The notes under the pieces were generated by a model. The model did no database searches. It had not been told where the DNA came from and saw only the letters and a list, made by a program, of their open reading frames with translations. Shown here piece after piece: positions 23,050 to 32,236 of a stretch of 64,000 bases of DNA (the first letter of the stretch is position 1; every line of letters starts with the position of its first letter). The stretch covers positions 39,538,482 through 39,602,481 of the forward strand of contig NC_134878.1 in NCBI RefSeq assembly GCF_041734735.1, given 5' to 3'. Position numbers and translations under genes: made by a program. Source of the stretch: Babylonia areolata. Taxonomy: Eukaryota; Mollusca; Gastropoda; Neogastropoda; Buccinidae.

Positions 23050-24565
23050 TACTAGTCGTAGTCGTGGACTTTTTCAGTCATTTATTGAGGATAAGATATC
23101 TGTTCTCGCTCTCTTAGATTTGTCAGCAGCTTTTGACACTATCGACCACTCTATCCTCTTGAACAGACTTAAAACTTCCTTTGGTATTCGTGACACTGCA
23201 CTAGCATGGATCACGTCTTACCTGTCAGATCGTACACAGAAAGTGTGTGTAAATGGTACATACTCTAGAGTATCTGCCTTGAAATATGGTGTCCCACAAG
23301 GGTCCGTCCTAGGTCCTGTTCTTTTCGTGCTGTATGCGGCTCCTGTGTCGGATGTCATCAGTCATCATGCGATGTCGCATGAGAGCTTTGCTGATGACAC
23401 ACAACTTTATCAGTCGGCTTCCATAGCTGAATTTGATGCACTGGTGACTCAAACACAGGAGTGCATTGCTGGCCTAAAGGACTGGATGACTCTCAACAAG
23501 CTGCAATTAAATGATGATAAGACTGAATTTATGATAACCTGTCCAAAGAAGTTTCGTCAACATCCTTCCTTTCCTGACTCTGTTCTGATCAATAGCACAC
23601 CTGTTTCACTTTCTCCCTCTGTTCGCAGTCTTGGTGTAATCCTGGACCAGTCTCTTTCCTTCCAACAGCACATTTCGAATATCTGTAAAGTTGCCTATTT
23701 GGAACTGCGTAGAATCAGCTCTATCCGCCACTATCTCTCAACCGATGCAACCAAGACACTTGTATGCTCTCTGGTTCTCTCAAGATTGGATTACTGCAAC
23801 TCTCTTTTGGCCGGCCTTCCCAAATACCTGTTAGACTCCAACGAATTCAGAATAACGCTGCCAGACTCATTTGCAGAGCTTCTAAATTTGACCATGTTTC
23901 TCCTCTCCTTCAGTCTCTCCACTGGTTGCCTGTTTCTGATCGAATAGACTATAAGCTATCCACTCTGACCTTTTCTGCAGTCAACGGATCTGGCCCAAAG
24001 TATCTTTCTGAACTCATCCATATCTATACCCCGTCTCGCCAGCTCCGTTCTTCCTCTGATACTCGACTTCTCAGGATACCTCACGTTAGAAGTAAGACCT
24101 ATGGACACAGATCGTTTTCTTTTCAATCGCCAAAGACGTGGAACAAGCTCCCTGATAACCTCCGTCATTCTGATTCCCTCGCATCTTTTAAATCTCGTCT
24201 CAAAACTCACCTTTTCCCTCAGCAATAAGTTCAGTTGTGGCAGGCCCACAACTACATGCATGTATATGAATGTGTATTGTGTGTGCGTGTGTTTATGTAA
24301 GTATGTGCCTGCCTATGTGTGTGTATGTGTTAGGGTAGCTGTTAGATACACATGTATGTTAAAATGTATGTATGCAGTGTGTGTGTGTGTGTGCGTGCGT
24401 GCGTGCGTGTGTGTGTGTGTGTGGTCACATTTTGGTGTGTGTATGTAACATAGATATAATGTTTTATGTTATCAAAAGCGTTTTTGTAAAGCACCTAGAG
24501 CAGATTTCTGGATAGTGTGCTATATAAGTATCCATTATTATTATTATTATTATTATTATTGATCA
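23050..24565 (+). mobile_element. L2/CR1-group LINE, 5'-truncated, with (ATT)n tail
   Basis: The element begins inside the reverse transcriptase and runs to a 3' untranslated region that ends 'gtgctatataagtatcc' followed by (ATT)n at 24530-24560. The UTR is interrupted by GT-rich sequence at 24270-24425. The 3' microsatellite and the stem-like 'gtaaagcacctagag' are usual for this group. Confidence 0.8.
23060..24228 (+). pseudogene. LINE reverse transcriptase, C-terminal two-thirds
   Basis: The frame is open from about 23060 and reads 'SVLALLDLSAAFDTIDHSI' (RT motif A), 'YGVPQGSVLGPVLF' (motif B), 'ESFADDTQLY' (catalytic FADD box, intact) and 'LGVILDQSLSF'. One frameshift near 23830 moves the coding to the frame 23764-24228, which gives 'RLQRIQNNAARLICR', 'LLQSLHWLPVSDRIDYK', 'SFSFQSPKTWNKLPDNLR' and ends 'LKTHLFPQQ'. 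The TTG at 23120 is not a real start. The endonuclease and N-terminal RT are missing because of 5' truncation. Confidence 0.85.
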
Positions 24566-24867
24566 AGGTAGGTAGGCCTAATTGCGAACCATCCAGTCAA
24601 AGCGACCAGCTCAACGTTTGTATTTTACAGATAACAGGGGTACAGTAATCAAAGGTTTTTGAGGGCTTTCTCCGATTGGTTGCACCAGGAAAGTTCGTCT
24701 GCGGTTTCTTTTCAACGGTTGAAATAGCAGGGTTGCCTGATGATAAATACTGTTGGAAACGATGGGTTTGGGTACATGTGGACAATTAAAACAGAAGCAG
24801 GTCTTGAACTCATTAGACATACATATTATTGGAACATCACACCAGACTGTCGGTTTGTTGGTTTTGA

Positions 24868-24869
<2 letters not shown>

Positions 24870-24939
<70 letters not shown>

Positions 24940-24967
24940 TCACAGTCACACACATACACAAACACAA

Positions 24968-25007
<40 letters not shown>

Positions 25008-25035
25008 TTAAACACACACACCACACACAAACACA
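24870..25035. repeat. (CA)n microsatellite
   Basis: Long (CA)n, interrupted by short variants, spans the interval. His/Thr frames over it are artefacts. Confidence 0.95.
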
Positions 25036-26355
25036 CCCATTTGAGAGCGCTCAGTAACTGTGCAACATTGCTCGCAAATAGACTCGCATCAAAATATCCT
25101 ATATGGTTTAATTGCAGACAACACTACTTTGGAAATTCCTGTAAAAACTGACATTCAGATCTGTCACTAACATGCTTTCTTAATTCCCCCAGCACCAATA
25201 ATCCACAATCGATACAACATGTCCAGTCAGATCAGTTATTTTAAACTGGGTCAAAGTTCAAGTCCTACTACTTGCTTTCCTTGATTTTAGGATTTTGAGA
25301 GCATAGTAATAGTAGCATAGTAGTCAGAAATAGCTGACAGGTTCTTGGAAATGGATGTATTCATTAAGGTATCAGAACGAGGTTGAAGCAGATGTAAATT
25401 GTGAAATGCTTGTGGTGAGAATGCTTTGAAGTGGGGTGGTATACAAAATGTTAAGAATTACATGCTGTTCAGCCTACCTACCCTAAAGGGGTGAGGTAGG
25501 TGAGATCAGGGCAGAAAGATGCAAAATCAAAAGACCCTACTTGTCATCTGAAATTTGGTACACTGATGGACTGTCAAATTCAACTTAATTGAAAACTTTT
25601 GGAATGTGGGTTTTGGTTTTGTCATGTATTAGTTAATAAAAGGGAAGTTTTTGGCACTTTTGTTCTTCTGGTAGTTTATACAAGCTGTTGGGAAGTATTA
25701 TGCAGCATCGCCTCAGAGACTGAAAGAGAGTTGGTTGTATACATGTAAGAGTGGTCAGTCACCCATGGAATGTGATTTTTTGTGGCCCAGACTTCGGTAC
25801 TAACATAGCTGTTCAGTCCTGCTTGCTTAATCACAATAATTATACTAACAAAATACATGCACACCCGTGTGTCTGTGTGTATGAGAGAGTACGTGCATGG
25901 GAGAGAGAGAGATGGAGAGAATATGTGTGCGCGTATGTGTGTCTGCGTGTGTATGCACTGCACGGAATCAGTTAACTATAAATATATGGAACGACCAAAC
26001 ACACACACACACGCACGCACGCGTGCACACTGGTACATTGACACACACAGAACTGAAGCTGGAGCGCCCGCACAGTCTGCACAGTATATAATAGACAGAC
26101 ACTAGAAAGACAGAAAGAGAAATAATGAGATTGAGTGGATGAGAGATAGACTGAATGACTGAATGAATGAAATCATGAAAATTATTTGAATAATGGTATC
26201 TCAGTATTTTTTTTTTTCTGAGGGAAGCACAAAAATGTTGTGTTTTTTTTTTCACTGATTCAGCGGCATTGAAGACACTCGACAGTCAACACAGGCATCA
26301 AAAGAAAATTATGGTGAACAGCACAACTCGAGGCAAAGTCCGAGCTTATTTCGCT
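25036..26355. other. Non-coding, no gene seen
   Basis: Unique-looking AT-rich sequence, with GA/GT/CA-rich patches at 25857-26045. No recognisable gene or element. Confidence 0.5.
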
Positions 26356-26359
26356 GATG

Positions 26360-26525
26360 ACAGAATCAAATCAAATCAAATCAAAAACACTTTATTAATC
26401 CACATGGAAATTAAGTTGTGCAATCACAGGCTCATAATAAACACTGGCATAAAATCATGCGCAACATAAGAAGAGATTAAAACTAGTCAAATAAGAATTC
26501 CCAATAGCTGACGATATACTACCCC

Positions 26526-26556
<31 letters not shown>

Positions 26557-26791
26557 ATACTCATGTTAAGACAATAGGGTATTGCACAACAATATTAACA
26601 AATGAAAACATCCAACAAAAAAAGGGTATAAGATTACTAAAAATGGCATGCGCGCACGCACGCACACACACCCCCCCACACACACACACACATGCACACA
26701 CACACACACACACACACGCACACACGTTAAGACCATAAGGTATTGTACAACAATACATAAATAAAAACATCAAGGGAATAAATCGTATACA
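26360..26791 (-). repeat. Repeat in which the Polinton landed
   Basis: Read on the minus strand, the end at 26365-26420 is '..ggattaataaagtgttttt' followed by (GATTT)n, which looks like the 3' tail of a LINE or SINE. A unit of about 160 bases is duplicated in it: 26563-26610 and 26725-26775 share 'ttaaga(c)cataaggtattg(t)acaacaat' with a C or CA tract before each. The Polinton target site lies at its right edge. Confidence 0.5.
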
Positions 26792-26797
26792 TAAGTA
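26792..26797 (+). repeat. Polinton target-site duplication, left (taagta)
   Basis: This 6-bp sequence is identical to 42901-42906 and touches the AG terminus of the element. Confidence 0.9.
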
Positions 26798-27081
26798 AGT
26801 AGTATAAGGGATGGGGGTTCTATATGTAACGATTTAAGCGTCCATAAGGCCCAACAACGCCTTAAACCATAAAAAAAACAAACCCGTGCGATCGGCTTAA
26901 AAAGGTGTATGGAGAGCCAAATCACTAGATAAAAAAATGATGGTTAAATATGTGTATGGAGAGCCAAATGGTCATGGGGGTTCTATATGTAACGATTTAA
27001 GCGTCCATAAGGCCCAACAACCATAAAAACGAAAAACCCGTGCGATCGGCTTAAAAAGGTGTATGGAGAGCGAAACGATCC

Positions 27082-27117
<36 letters not shown>

Positions 27118-27194
27118 GCAAGCTAGCGACCGCTCGGCGTGTGTGGGACGGGATCAATAGCTAAGAGTGTGGTCCCGCAGATCTTCCCGCGCGT
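26798..27194 (+). repeat. Polinton left terminal inverted repeat
   Basis: About 397 bases that match the reverse complement of 42504-42900, apart from small length differences in A and GT tracts. It contains an internal direct repeat: the block 'gggggttctatatgtaacg' to 'ggtgtatggagagc' occurs at about 26812-26918 and again at about 26975-27072. (GT)n at 27083-27112 has a (CA)n partner in the right copy. The inner end encodes the last residues of the 190-codon gene. Confidence 0.92.
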
Positions 27195-27726
27195 TTGACC
27201 TAGTTAGCTTTTTGGATGGTTTACCATCTTGAATATCAAATAGATTTTTCTTTTCGTTAAACAACTGAGTTTTGTGTTTCGATTTTATGTCTGTTTTCAT
27301 TGCATTGAATTTTTCAACTTCAGCCAGAATGAGACTAAATTCTTCATCGCTTATTTTATCATCTTCTAATGCTTTTGAAATAAGATCATTTATAGTGTTC
27401 AGTTTTGACTCGGCCAACACGCGAATCTCGTTGTGCTTCATAGCTTGTGACATTAATTTTTTATGAATAAATTTACAAGTTAAACCAACCACACCAAGGA
27501 GACCAGCTCCCACTTCTATTCCAATAGCTATGGGAGCAGCGGCGACACTCAACAGTAATCCAACACCCGATGCCCCAAGGGCGATACTAAGAGTCGTCAG
27601 CGTTGTATCCGCGGCTGTAGCGATATTTACACCGCGTTTATATTTTTTATAAAATAAAGTTCTTTCATCACGCTCTTTTTCGAGGTTGCTTTTTATATTC
27701 GATATCTCTCGTAGGCGAAACTCCAT
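27154..27726 (-). CDS. Polinton protein of 190 aa with hydrophobic segment
   Basis: Not recognised. An N-terminal charged region (about 1-30, possible coiled coil) is followed by a Gly/Ala-rich hydrophobic stretch at about 43-80 ('LSIALGASGVGLLLSVAAAP', then 'IGIEVGAGLLGVVGL'), able to form one or two membrane helices. A Lys/Glu-rich helical region ends the protein. The last dozen residues are encoded by the left terminal repeat. It is the last gene of the leftmost minus-strand block. It may be a membrane-active virion protein, but that is a guess from hydrophobicity. Confidence 0.6.
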   Translation of the reverse strand: MEFRLREISNIKSNLEKERDERTLFYKKYKRGVNIATAADTTLTTLSIALGASGVGLLLSVAAAPIAIGIEVGAGLLGVVGLTCKFIHKKLMSQAMKHNEIRVLAESKLNTINDLISKALEDDKISDEEFSLILAEVEKFNAMKTDIKSKHKTQLFNEKKNLFDIQDGKPSKKLTRSNAREDLRDHTLSY

Positions 27727-27747
27727 TATTCTATAGTAATCATTTTT

Positions 27748-28554
27748 TTAAATGATGGTAACAGGATGAGGAGAGTAGCGCAGTCTTTTAAGCTGAAGAG
27801 GTCCGATGTGAATAAAGTCGAGAGATATTTTATCTAACGATGGACGTTTGATGACACCTTCGAGCGAGAATTCTATAGAGGGATCGGGTTGATCAGATGG
27901 GCCAACCACTGGAATTTTGATGGTAATTCTCAAGAGTTTATTTTTAAGATTTCCAGGCCATTTTATCTGCAACCCTTTTAAAACTTCTACAAAATCATCT
28001 GGCACCCCACTAAGGAGTATATCTAAAACGATAGTTGACCCCTGAATAGGCGGCTCAAAATCAAACTCTTTAATTAACCGCAGTGTACCAGTCTTTTTAC
28101 CTCTCATACCAATAACATATCCAAAGTCGTCGCTGTTAACGACGATTAGATCTTTACGCGTATGATAGGAAGCCAACAGTTTACGACTATTTTGTATTTT
28201 TTGTAGAGCGTGATTTCTTCCAATACTAACATAGGGTTGTTTTATTTCAAAATCTAAATCCCAGTTATCCACCGGATAAGGTACCCACGTATCATCGTCG
28301 GAAAGAACAAGATGATGTGGTTTGTTCACAACAACACCGTCAACGTTCACGTCTGCAAGTTCGCTGAATTTGTTGACACCACCACCATTACTCGTTATTT
28401 CTTTTCTTTTGTACGTTCCTTCAGAAAGTTGGAAGGCGTACAACTGATTTTCTTTTCCCGACGCATCAGATCCGTCTGTATCTCCGAGATCAACCAAACC
28501 GAGCGTAGTGCAGGGTTTGATATTATGTGTTCCTGGCCCTCCGGGATCAACCAT
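27748..28554 (-). CDS. Polinton tandem-family protein, copy 1 (268 aa)
   Basis: This is the most divergent of three consecutive related genes. It shares the N-terminal signature 'CTTLGLVDLGDTDG' and 'YAFQLSEGTYKRKE' near residues 15-55, a middle 'DDFVEVLKGLQIKWPGNL' with 'LRITIKIPV', and the C-terminal 'IEFSLEGVI' with the other two. Overall it looks beta-rich with no membrane segment. The function is unknown; multiplication and divergence would suit a surface or fibre protein, which is inference. Confidence 0.65.
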   Translation of the reverse strand: MVDPGGPGTHNIKPCTTLGLVDLGDTDGSDASGKENQLYAFQLSEGTYKRKEITSNGGGVNKFSELADVNVDGVVVNKPHHLVLSDDDTWVPYPVDNWDLDFEIKQPYVSIGRNHALQKIQNSRKLLASYHTRKDLIVVNSDDFGYVIGMRGKKTGTLRLIKEFDFEPPIQGSTIVLDILLSGVPDDFVEVLKGLQIKWPGNLKNKLLRITIKIPVVGPSDQPDPSIEFSLEGVIKRPSLDKISLDFIHIGPLQLKRLRYSPHPVTII

Positions 28555-28575
28555 TTCTAATATTTATAGTATATT

Positions 28576-29319
28576 CTAAATATTCAAATTGGCGCAACGT
28601 AGTCTTCTAAAAGAAATATTTTGAGGAAGACGCAGCTGCATCCAAAAACTCAGTTCTTTCTGTTTTGTGACAATACCTTCAAGCAAGAATTCTATATGAC
28701 TACCCTGTGGTATAATATGATAGGGCATAGCATCATCTTTGTGTTTTTCAATGGTGATTCTCAGGGGTTGATTTGCAAAATTTTTGGGCCATTTTATCTG
28801 CAACCCTTCAAAAACTTCTACAAAATCATCAGGCTCTTCACCGAGAATTACATCATAAATAATACGGAAACGGAAGCCCCCCAAAACATTTGGCTCATAA
28901 AAACGTATTTGAAATACAGGTTCACGAATGATGAACCTGTATTTCTCAAGCACATAATACCTCCCCTGGTATCCTAAAATTACATCAAACGCTTTTAAAT
29001 CAGCGAACATCCAGCCACTGTTTTTTATTCTATAATTATTATTTTCTTCTTTGGTAATGTAAGGTGATTCAATTTTAAAATCTATTATCCCCTTGTCGAG
29101 GGGTTTTAGCTGCCATGTACCGTTTAAACGAACAAGTTGATAGGGCTCATCATTGACAACATCATCCTCACTCACGATATCACCAATTTTTACTTCTTTT
29201 CTTTTGTATGTTCCTTCAGAAAGCTGGAATGCGTACAACTGATTTTCTATTCCCGACACATCAAATCCATCTGTATCTCTGAGATCAACCAAACCGAGCG
29301 TAGTGCAGGGTTCAACCAC
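28576..29319 (-). CDS. Polinton tandem-family protein, copy 2 (247 aa)
   Basis: The frame is very similar to copy 3 along its whole length: 'YAFQLSEGTYKRKEVKIGDI', 'VVNDEPYQLVRLNGTWQLKPL', 'ESPYITKEENNNYRIKNSGW', 'VFEGLQIKWPKN' and 'QPLRITIEKH' are shared. Differences cluster in the middle (about residues 105-160). It overlaps copy 3 by eight bases. The function is unknown. Confidence 0.62.
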   Translation of the reverse strand: MVEPCTTLGLVDLRDTDGFDVSGIENQLYAFQLSEGTYKRKEVKIGDIVSEDDVVNDEPYQLVRLNGTWQLKPLDKGIIDFKIESPYITKEENNNYRIKNSGWMFADLKAFDVILGYQGRYYVLEKYRFIIREPVFQIRFYEPNVLGGFRFRIIYDVILGEEPDDFVEVFEGLQIKWPKNFANQPLRITIEKHKDDAMPYHIIPQGSHIEFLLEGIVTKQKELSFWMQLRLPQNISFRRLRCANLNI

Positions 29320-30058
29320 TTCTAATATTTATAGTTGTTTCTAAACGTAGTCTTCTACAGGAAATATTTTGAGGAAGATAGAGGTGGATCCAAAAACTTA
29401 TTTGTTTCTGTTTTGTGGCAATACCTTCAAGCGAGAATTCTATATGACTACCCTGGGGTATAATATCATAGTCCATATCATCTTGTTTTTCAATGGTGAT
29501 TCTCAGGGGTTGATTTGCAAGATTTTTGGGCCATTTTATCTGCAACCCTTCAAAAACTTCTACAAAAGCATCAGGCTCTTCACCGAGAATTACATCATAA
29601 ATAATACGGAAATGTAAGCCCCCCAAAATATTTATCTCATAAAAATGTATTTCACCAAATTCTCGAATGTTGAACCTGTATTTCTTAAGCACATAAGACC
29701 TCTTCTGGTATTCTAAATCTACACCAAACGCTTTTAAATCACCGAACCCCCAGCCACTGTTTTTTATTCTATAATTATTATTTTCTTCTTTGGTAATGTA
29801 AGGTGATTCAATTTTAAAATCTACCATACACTTGTCGAGGGGTTTTAGCTGCCATGTACCGTTTAAACGAACAAGTTGATAGGGCTCATCATTGACAACA
29901 TCATCCTCACTCACGATATCACCAATTTTTACTTCTTTTCTTTTGTATGTTCCTTCAGAAAGCTGGAATGCGTACAACTGATTTTCTTTTCCCGGCACAT
30001 CAAATCCCTCTGTATCTCCGAGATCAACTAAACTGAGCGTAGTGCAGGGTTCAACCAT
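29312..30058 (-). CDS. Polinton tandem-family protein, copy 3 (248 aa)
   Basis: Third member of the family, with ATG at 30056-30058 and an eight-base overlap with the gene in front. It starts 'MVEPCTTLSLVDLGDTEG'. Near-identity with copy 2 at DNA level at both ends of the gene shows a recent duplication. No signal peptide or membrane helix is seen. The position beside the putative penton gene suggests a virion role, which is inference. Confidence 0.68.
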   Translation of the reverse strand: MVEPCTTLSLVDLGDTEGFDVPGKENQLYAFQLSEGTYKRKEVKIGDIVSEDDVVNDEPYQLVRLNGTWQLKPLDKCMVDFKIESPYITKEENNNYRIKNSGWGFGDLKAFGVDLEYQKRSYVLKKYRFNIREFGEIHFYEINILGGLHFRIIYDVILGEEPDAFVEVFEGLQIKWPKNLANQPLRITIEKQDDMDYDIIPQGSHIEFSLEGIATKQKQISFWIHLYLPQNISCRRLRLETTINIRSG

Positions 30059-30698
30059 ATCTTATATGTAATGTAATATTTAAATAATCAATAGAAACGG
30101 GATTATGATTTTCATCTACTATAGAAAGTGTTAAACGTGGTAAATCTCCGTGAGAAAGTCTTTTGTATTGGGGTAATGTCAACGTGGTTGTTCGACCACC
30201 CCCGCATCTTTCATTTTCTACTGGGATTGATTGTAACAACGTAGAAGGCAATCCGTTATAGAAATTATCGGTGGTACTAATTTGAGAGAGGTGAATGTAA
30301 AGTGCTTTATGTATCGCGAGCCGCGGATGCCTGTTTCCTATCACCATTATTCCCGGCGCGATGAGTTTTTTGGGGAACCCCAGAGTATGTGCAAGACGCT
30401 CAGAAAGTTCAATCGATTTGGTGCTCTTTATTCTCAGATAGCCTCTCGGAGCGTGCAAGTCTAACTCTGCACCGTGGGGGGTGAACACTTCTTTATTCAA
30501 TTCACACACATTATAATAACCATCTGGGATTATTATCTTACGATCGGTAGTAAAGAAATTGTTTCCGAGCTCATCACTGATATTTTTCCAGTTGGGATAA
30601 TAAGTTATTTCACGCAGCGCGATTTCTAGTCTTCCACTTTGATTAGGTATGCACCGCGGTAATTCGTCTTTTTGAATATCGGTTGTTATTATATACAT
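30051..30698 (-). CDS. Putative Polinton penton/minor capsid protein (215 aa)
   Basis: The frame has 'LEIALREITYYPNWKNISDE', 'IIIPDGYYNVCELNKEV', 'ERLAHTLGFP' and a C-terminal 'PRLTLSIVDENHNPVSIDYL' followed by 'NITLHIRYG'. In Polintons and related viruses a protein with this order of motifs (ALTEI..., PDGYY, LxxxLGF, then IDxxDDxGxPVxFxxG near the end) is a conserved virion protein, which I take as the single-jelly-roll penton. The start lies four bases from the start of the divergent gene at 30703. The identification rests on motif memory. Confidence 0.6.
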   Translation of the reverse strand: MYIITTDIQKDELPRCIPNQSGRLEIALREITYYPNWKNISDELGNNFFTTDRKIIIPDGYYNVCELNKEVFTPHGAELDLHAPRGYLRIKSTKSIELSERLAHTLGFPKKLIAPGIMVIGNRHPRLAIHKALYIHLSQISTTDNFYNGLPSTLLQSIPVENERCGGGRTTTLTLPQYKRLSHGDLPRLTLSIVDENHNPVSIDYLNITLHIRYG

Positions 30699-30702
30699 AG
30701 CT

Positions 30703-32236
30703 ATGAATAAGAAAATTTACAGCTTCAACAAGGACGCGTCCTATACAACCGGGTATAAAGAAAAAAGAATAAGTTGTACGCGAGTGATCTACGTGAACAG
30801 CGAATATTCTTTTACCGCCAAGTTTCCCGATGTTTTTCAGTCTTATGCGAACCACACTATGACTGGGGATATTCGCGTGATGAATGCAGCCTGGCTTGCG
30901 TGGAGAAACAACCCGATAGTGTGGTGGCAGAATCAAATCAATTTTGTGGTATGGTGCGCGACCGCCGGGTGTGGAGTAACGGAAGAACATTTTCAAGCTT
31001 CTGATCCGTTTATTCGAGCCGTGTATAGGTTTCATTTTTACTATCAGATTCGGAGGTTATTGGACGAGTTAAAAATCCCGATACCCACCGACCAAGCATT
31101 TAACATGTATAATAATCCGTTTGATAAAGCAGTTTATCAGCGTTTGTGTGCCGAATTTGGGCAGAGGGATTGGAGACAGAAAATAGAAAAGCATGGCTTT
31201 GGTTTGGGAGAATTTATTCAGGCTGAGACCCCCGGTGGGGCTGCACAACAGGCAATGAGAAACAGAGGAGAGGGACCTGTGTTCTTTAGCCCCCACGATA
31301 CAATTAGACATACGGTGGACATCACCCGGGCTTGGACAACATTTATTCCTGATAAGGGGTTGGGTTTTACACATGCGGGGATAGTTCGTCTCAACGATAG
31401 CATTCGCACTTATGTGTGGGCTCTAATAGGGTCACAAGCGCAAACGCGCACGAGTATAACAACAAAAGGAACTGGATTTGATGTGCAAAAACAATTTTTA
31501 GCCAATGTTGAAGATGCGATTAATGCCCCCGAAAACCTACAAACGGCGATAAAAAAAATACCAGGACGTTCTCCAGTACGCGAGATCCGAAGTTAACTTT
31601 GCATTTGGTGTTGGCCTTTATATGGCCCCATCTGATATGGCATTGAGGGTTGGTACACGCATTAATTATAATAATAAAATTGTCATTGCGACAGAAGAAC
31701 AGAATATTGGTGTTAATGATGGATTAAACGAACCACCTACCCAGAGTGTTTCACCCCAGAGTGTTCCACCTACCCAAAGTGTTCCACCAAATGTACATGC
31801 ATACTATTTTGTTGCCCCATCAGGTAAAGCTCTTCAATGGTCTAGAGGTCACTGGGCTCTTGTGCCACCTTCTGATGCAGACTTGGCAATGCTTGATGCG
31901 AGTAATACGGTGCTCGATTATAAATCACACAAGCCTTTGACAACACCGAGGACAGGAGCGGGTGAAACGAGAGTTTTGTTAGGCATTCGCGGGTGGTGCA
32001 CTCTTACCTATAGAAATAAAAAATTAATACAAACATCTCGACCAGGATTTGCAATAGCTACCTGTGCTGGTAATAGACCCTTTCTGTATGGTGCAGGTTC
32101 TTCGGATAACAAATTTAAACTCAAACCAGCGAAAGTATCGTACGAAGAAGAGCCAACAACTCACAAAGACTATAAAGTCGCTCTTACTTTAGGATTGATA
32201 GGTCTAGGTGGTATTTACTTTCTCTTCTTTAAATAA
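30703..32236 (+). pseudogene. Conserved Polinton virion-type protein (fossil region)
   Basis: The region encodes a protein family widespread in invertebrate Polintons. Recognisable parts are 'TGDIRVMNAAWLAWRNNPIV', 'NFVVWCATAGCGV', 'VYRFHFYYQIRRLL', 'GFTHAGIVRLNDSIRTYVWA', 'TGFDVQKQFLANVEDAI' and 'LYMAPSDMALRVGTRINYNN'. A Pro/Ser/Gln repeat patch follows, and a C-terminal membrane helix 'VALTLGLIGLGGIYFLFFK' ends it. The gene is broken, with about one break. It starts divergently from 30698 and its end overlaps the opposite gene at 32215 by 22 bases. The role is unknown; the hydrophobic anchor fits a capsid-associated or membrane protein. Confidence 0.7.

Noticed and set aside
31622-32236. 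Polinton protease candidate
   Set aside because: The segment has a few Cys and His but not the order or context of the adenain catalytic residues, and it reads better as the end of the conserved virion-type protein.
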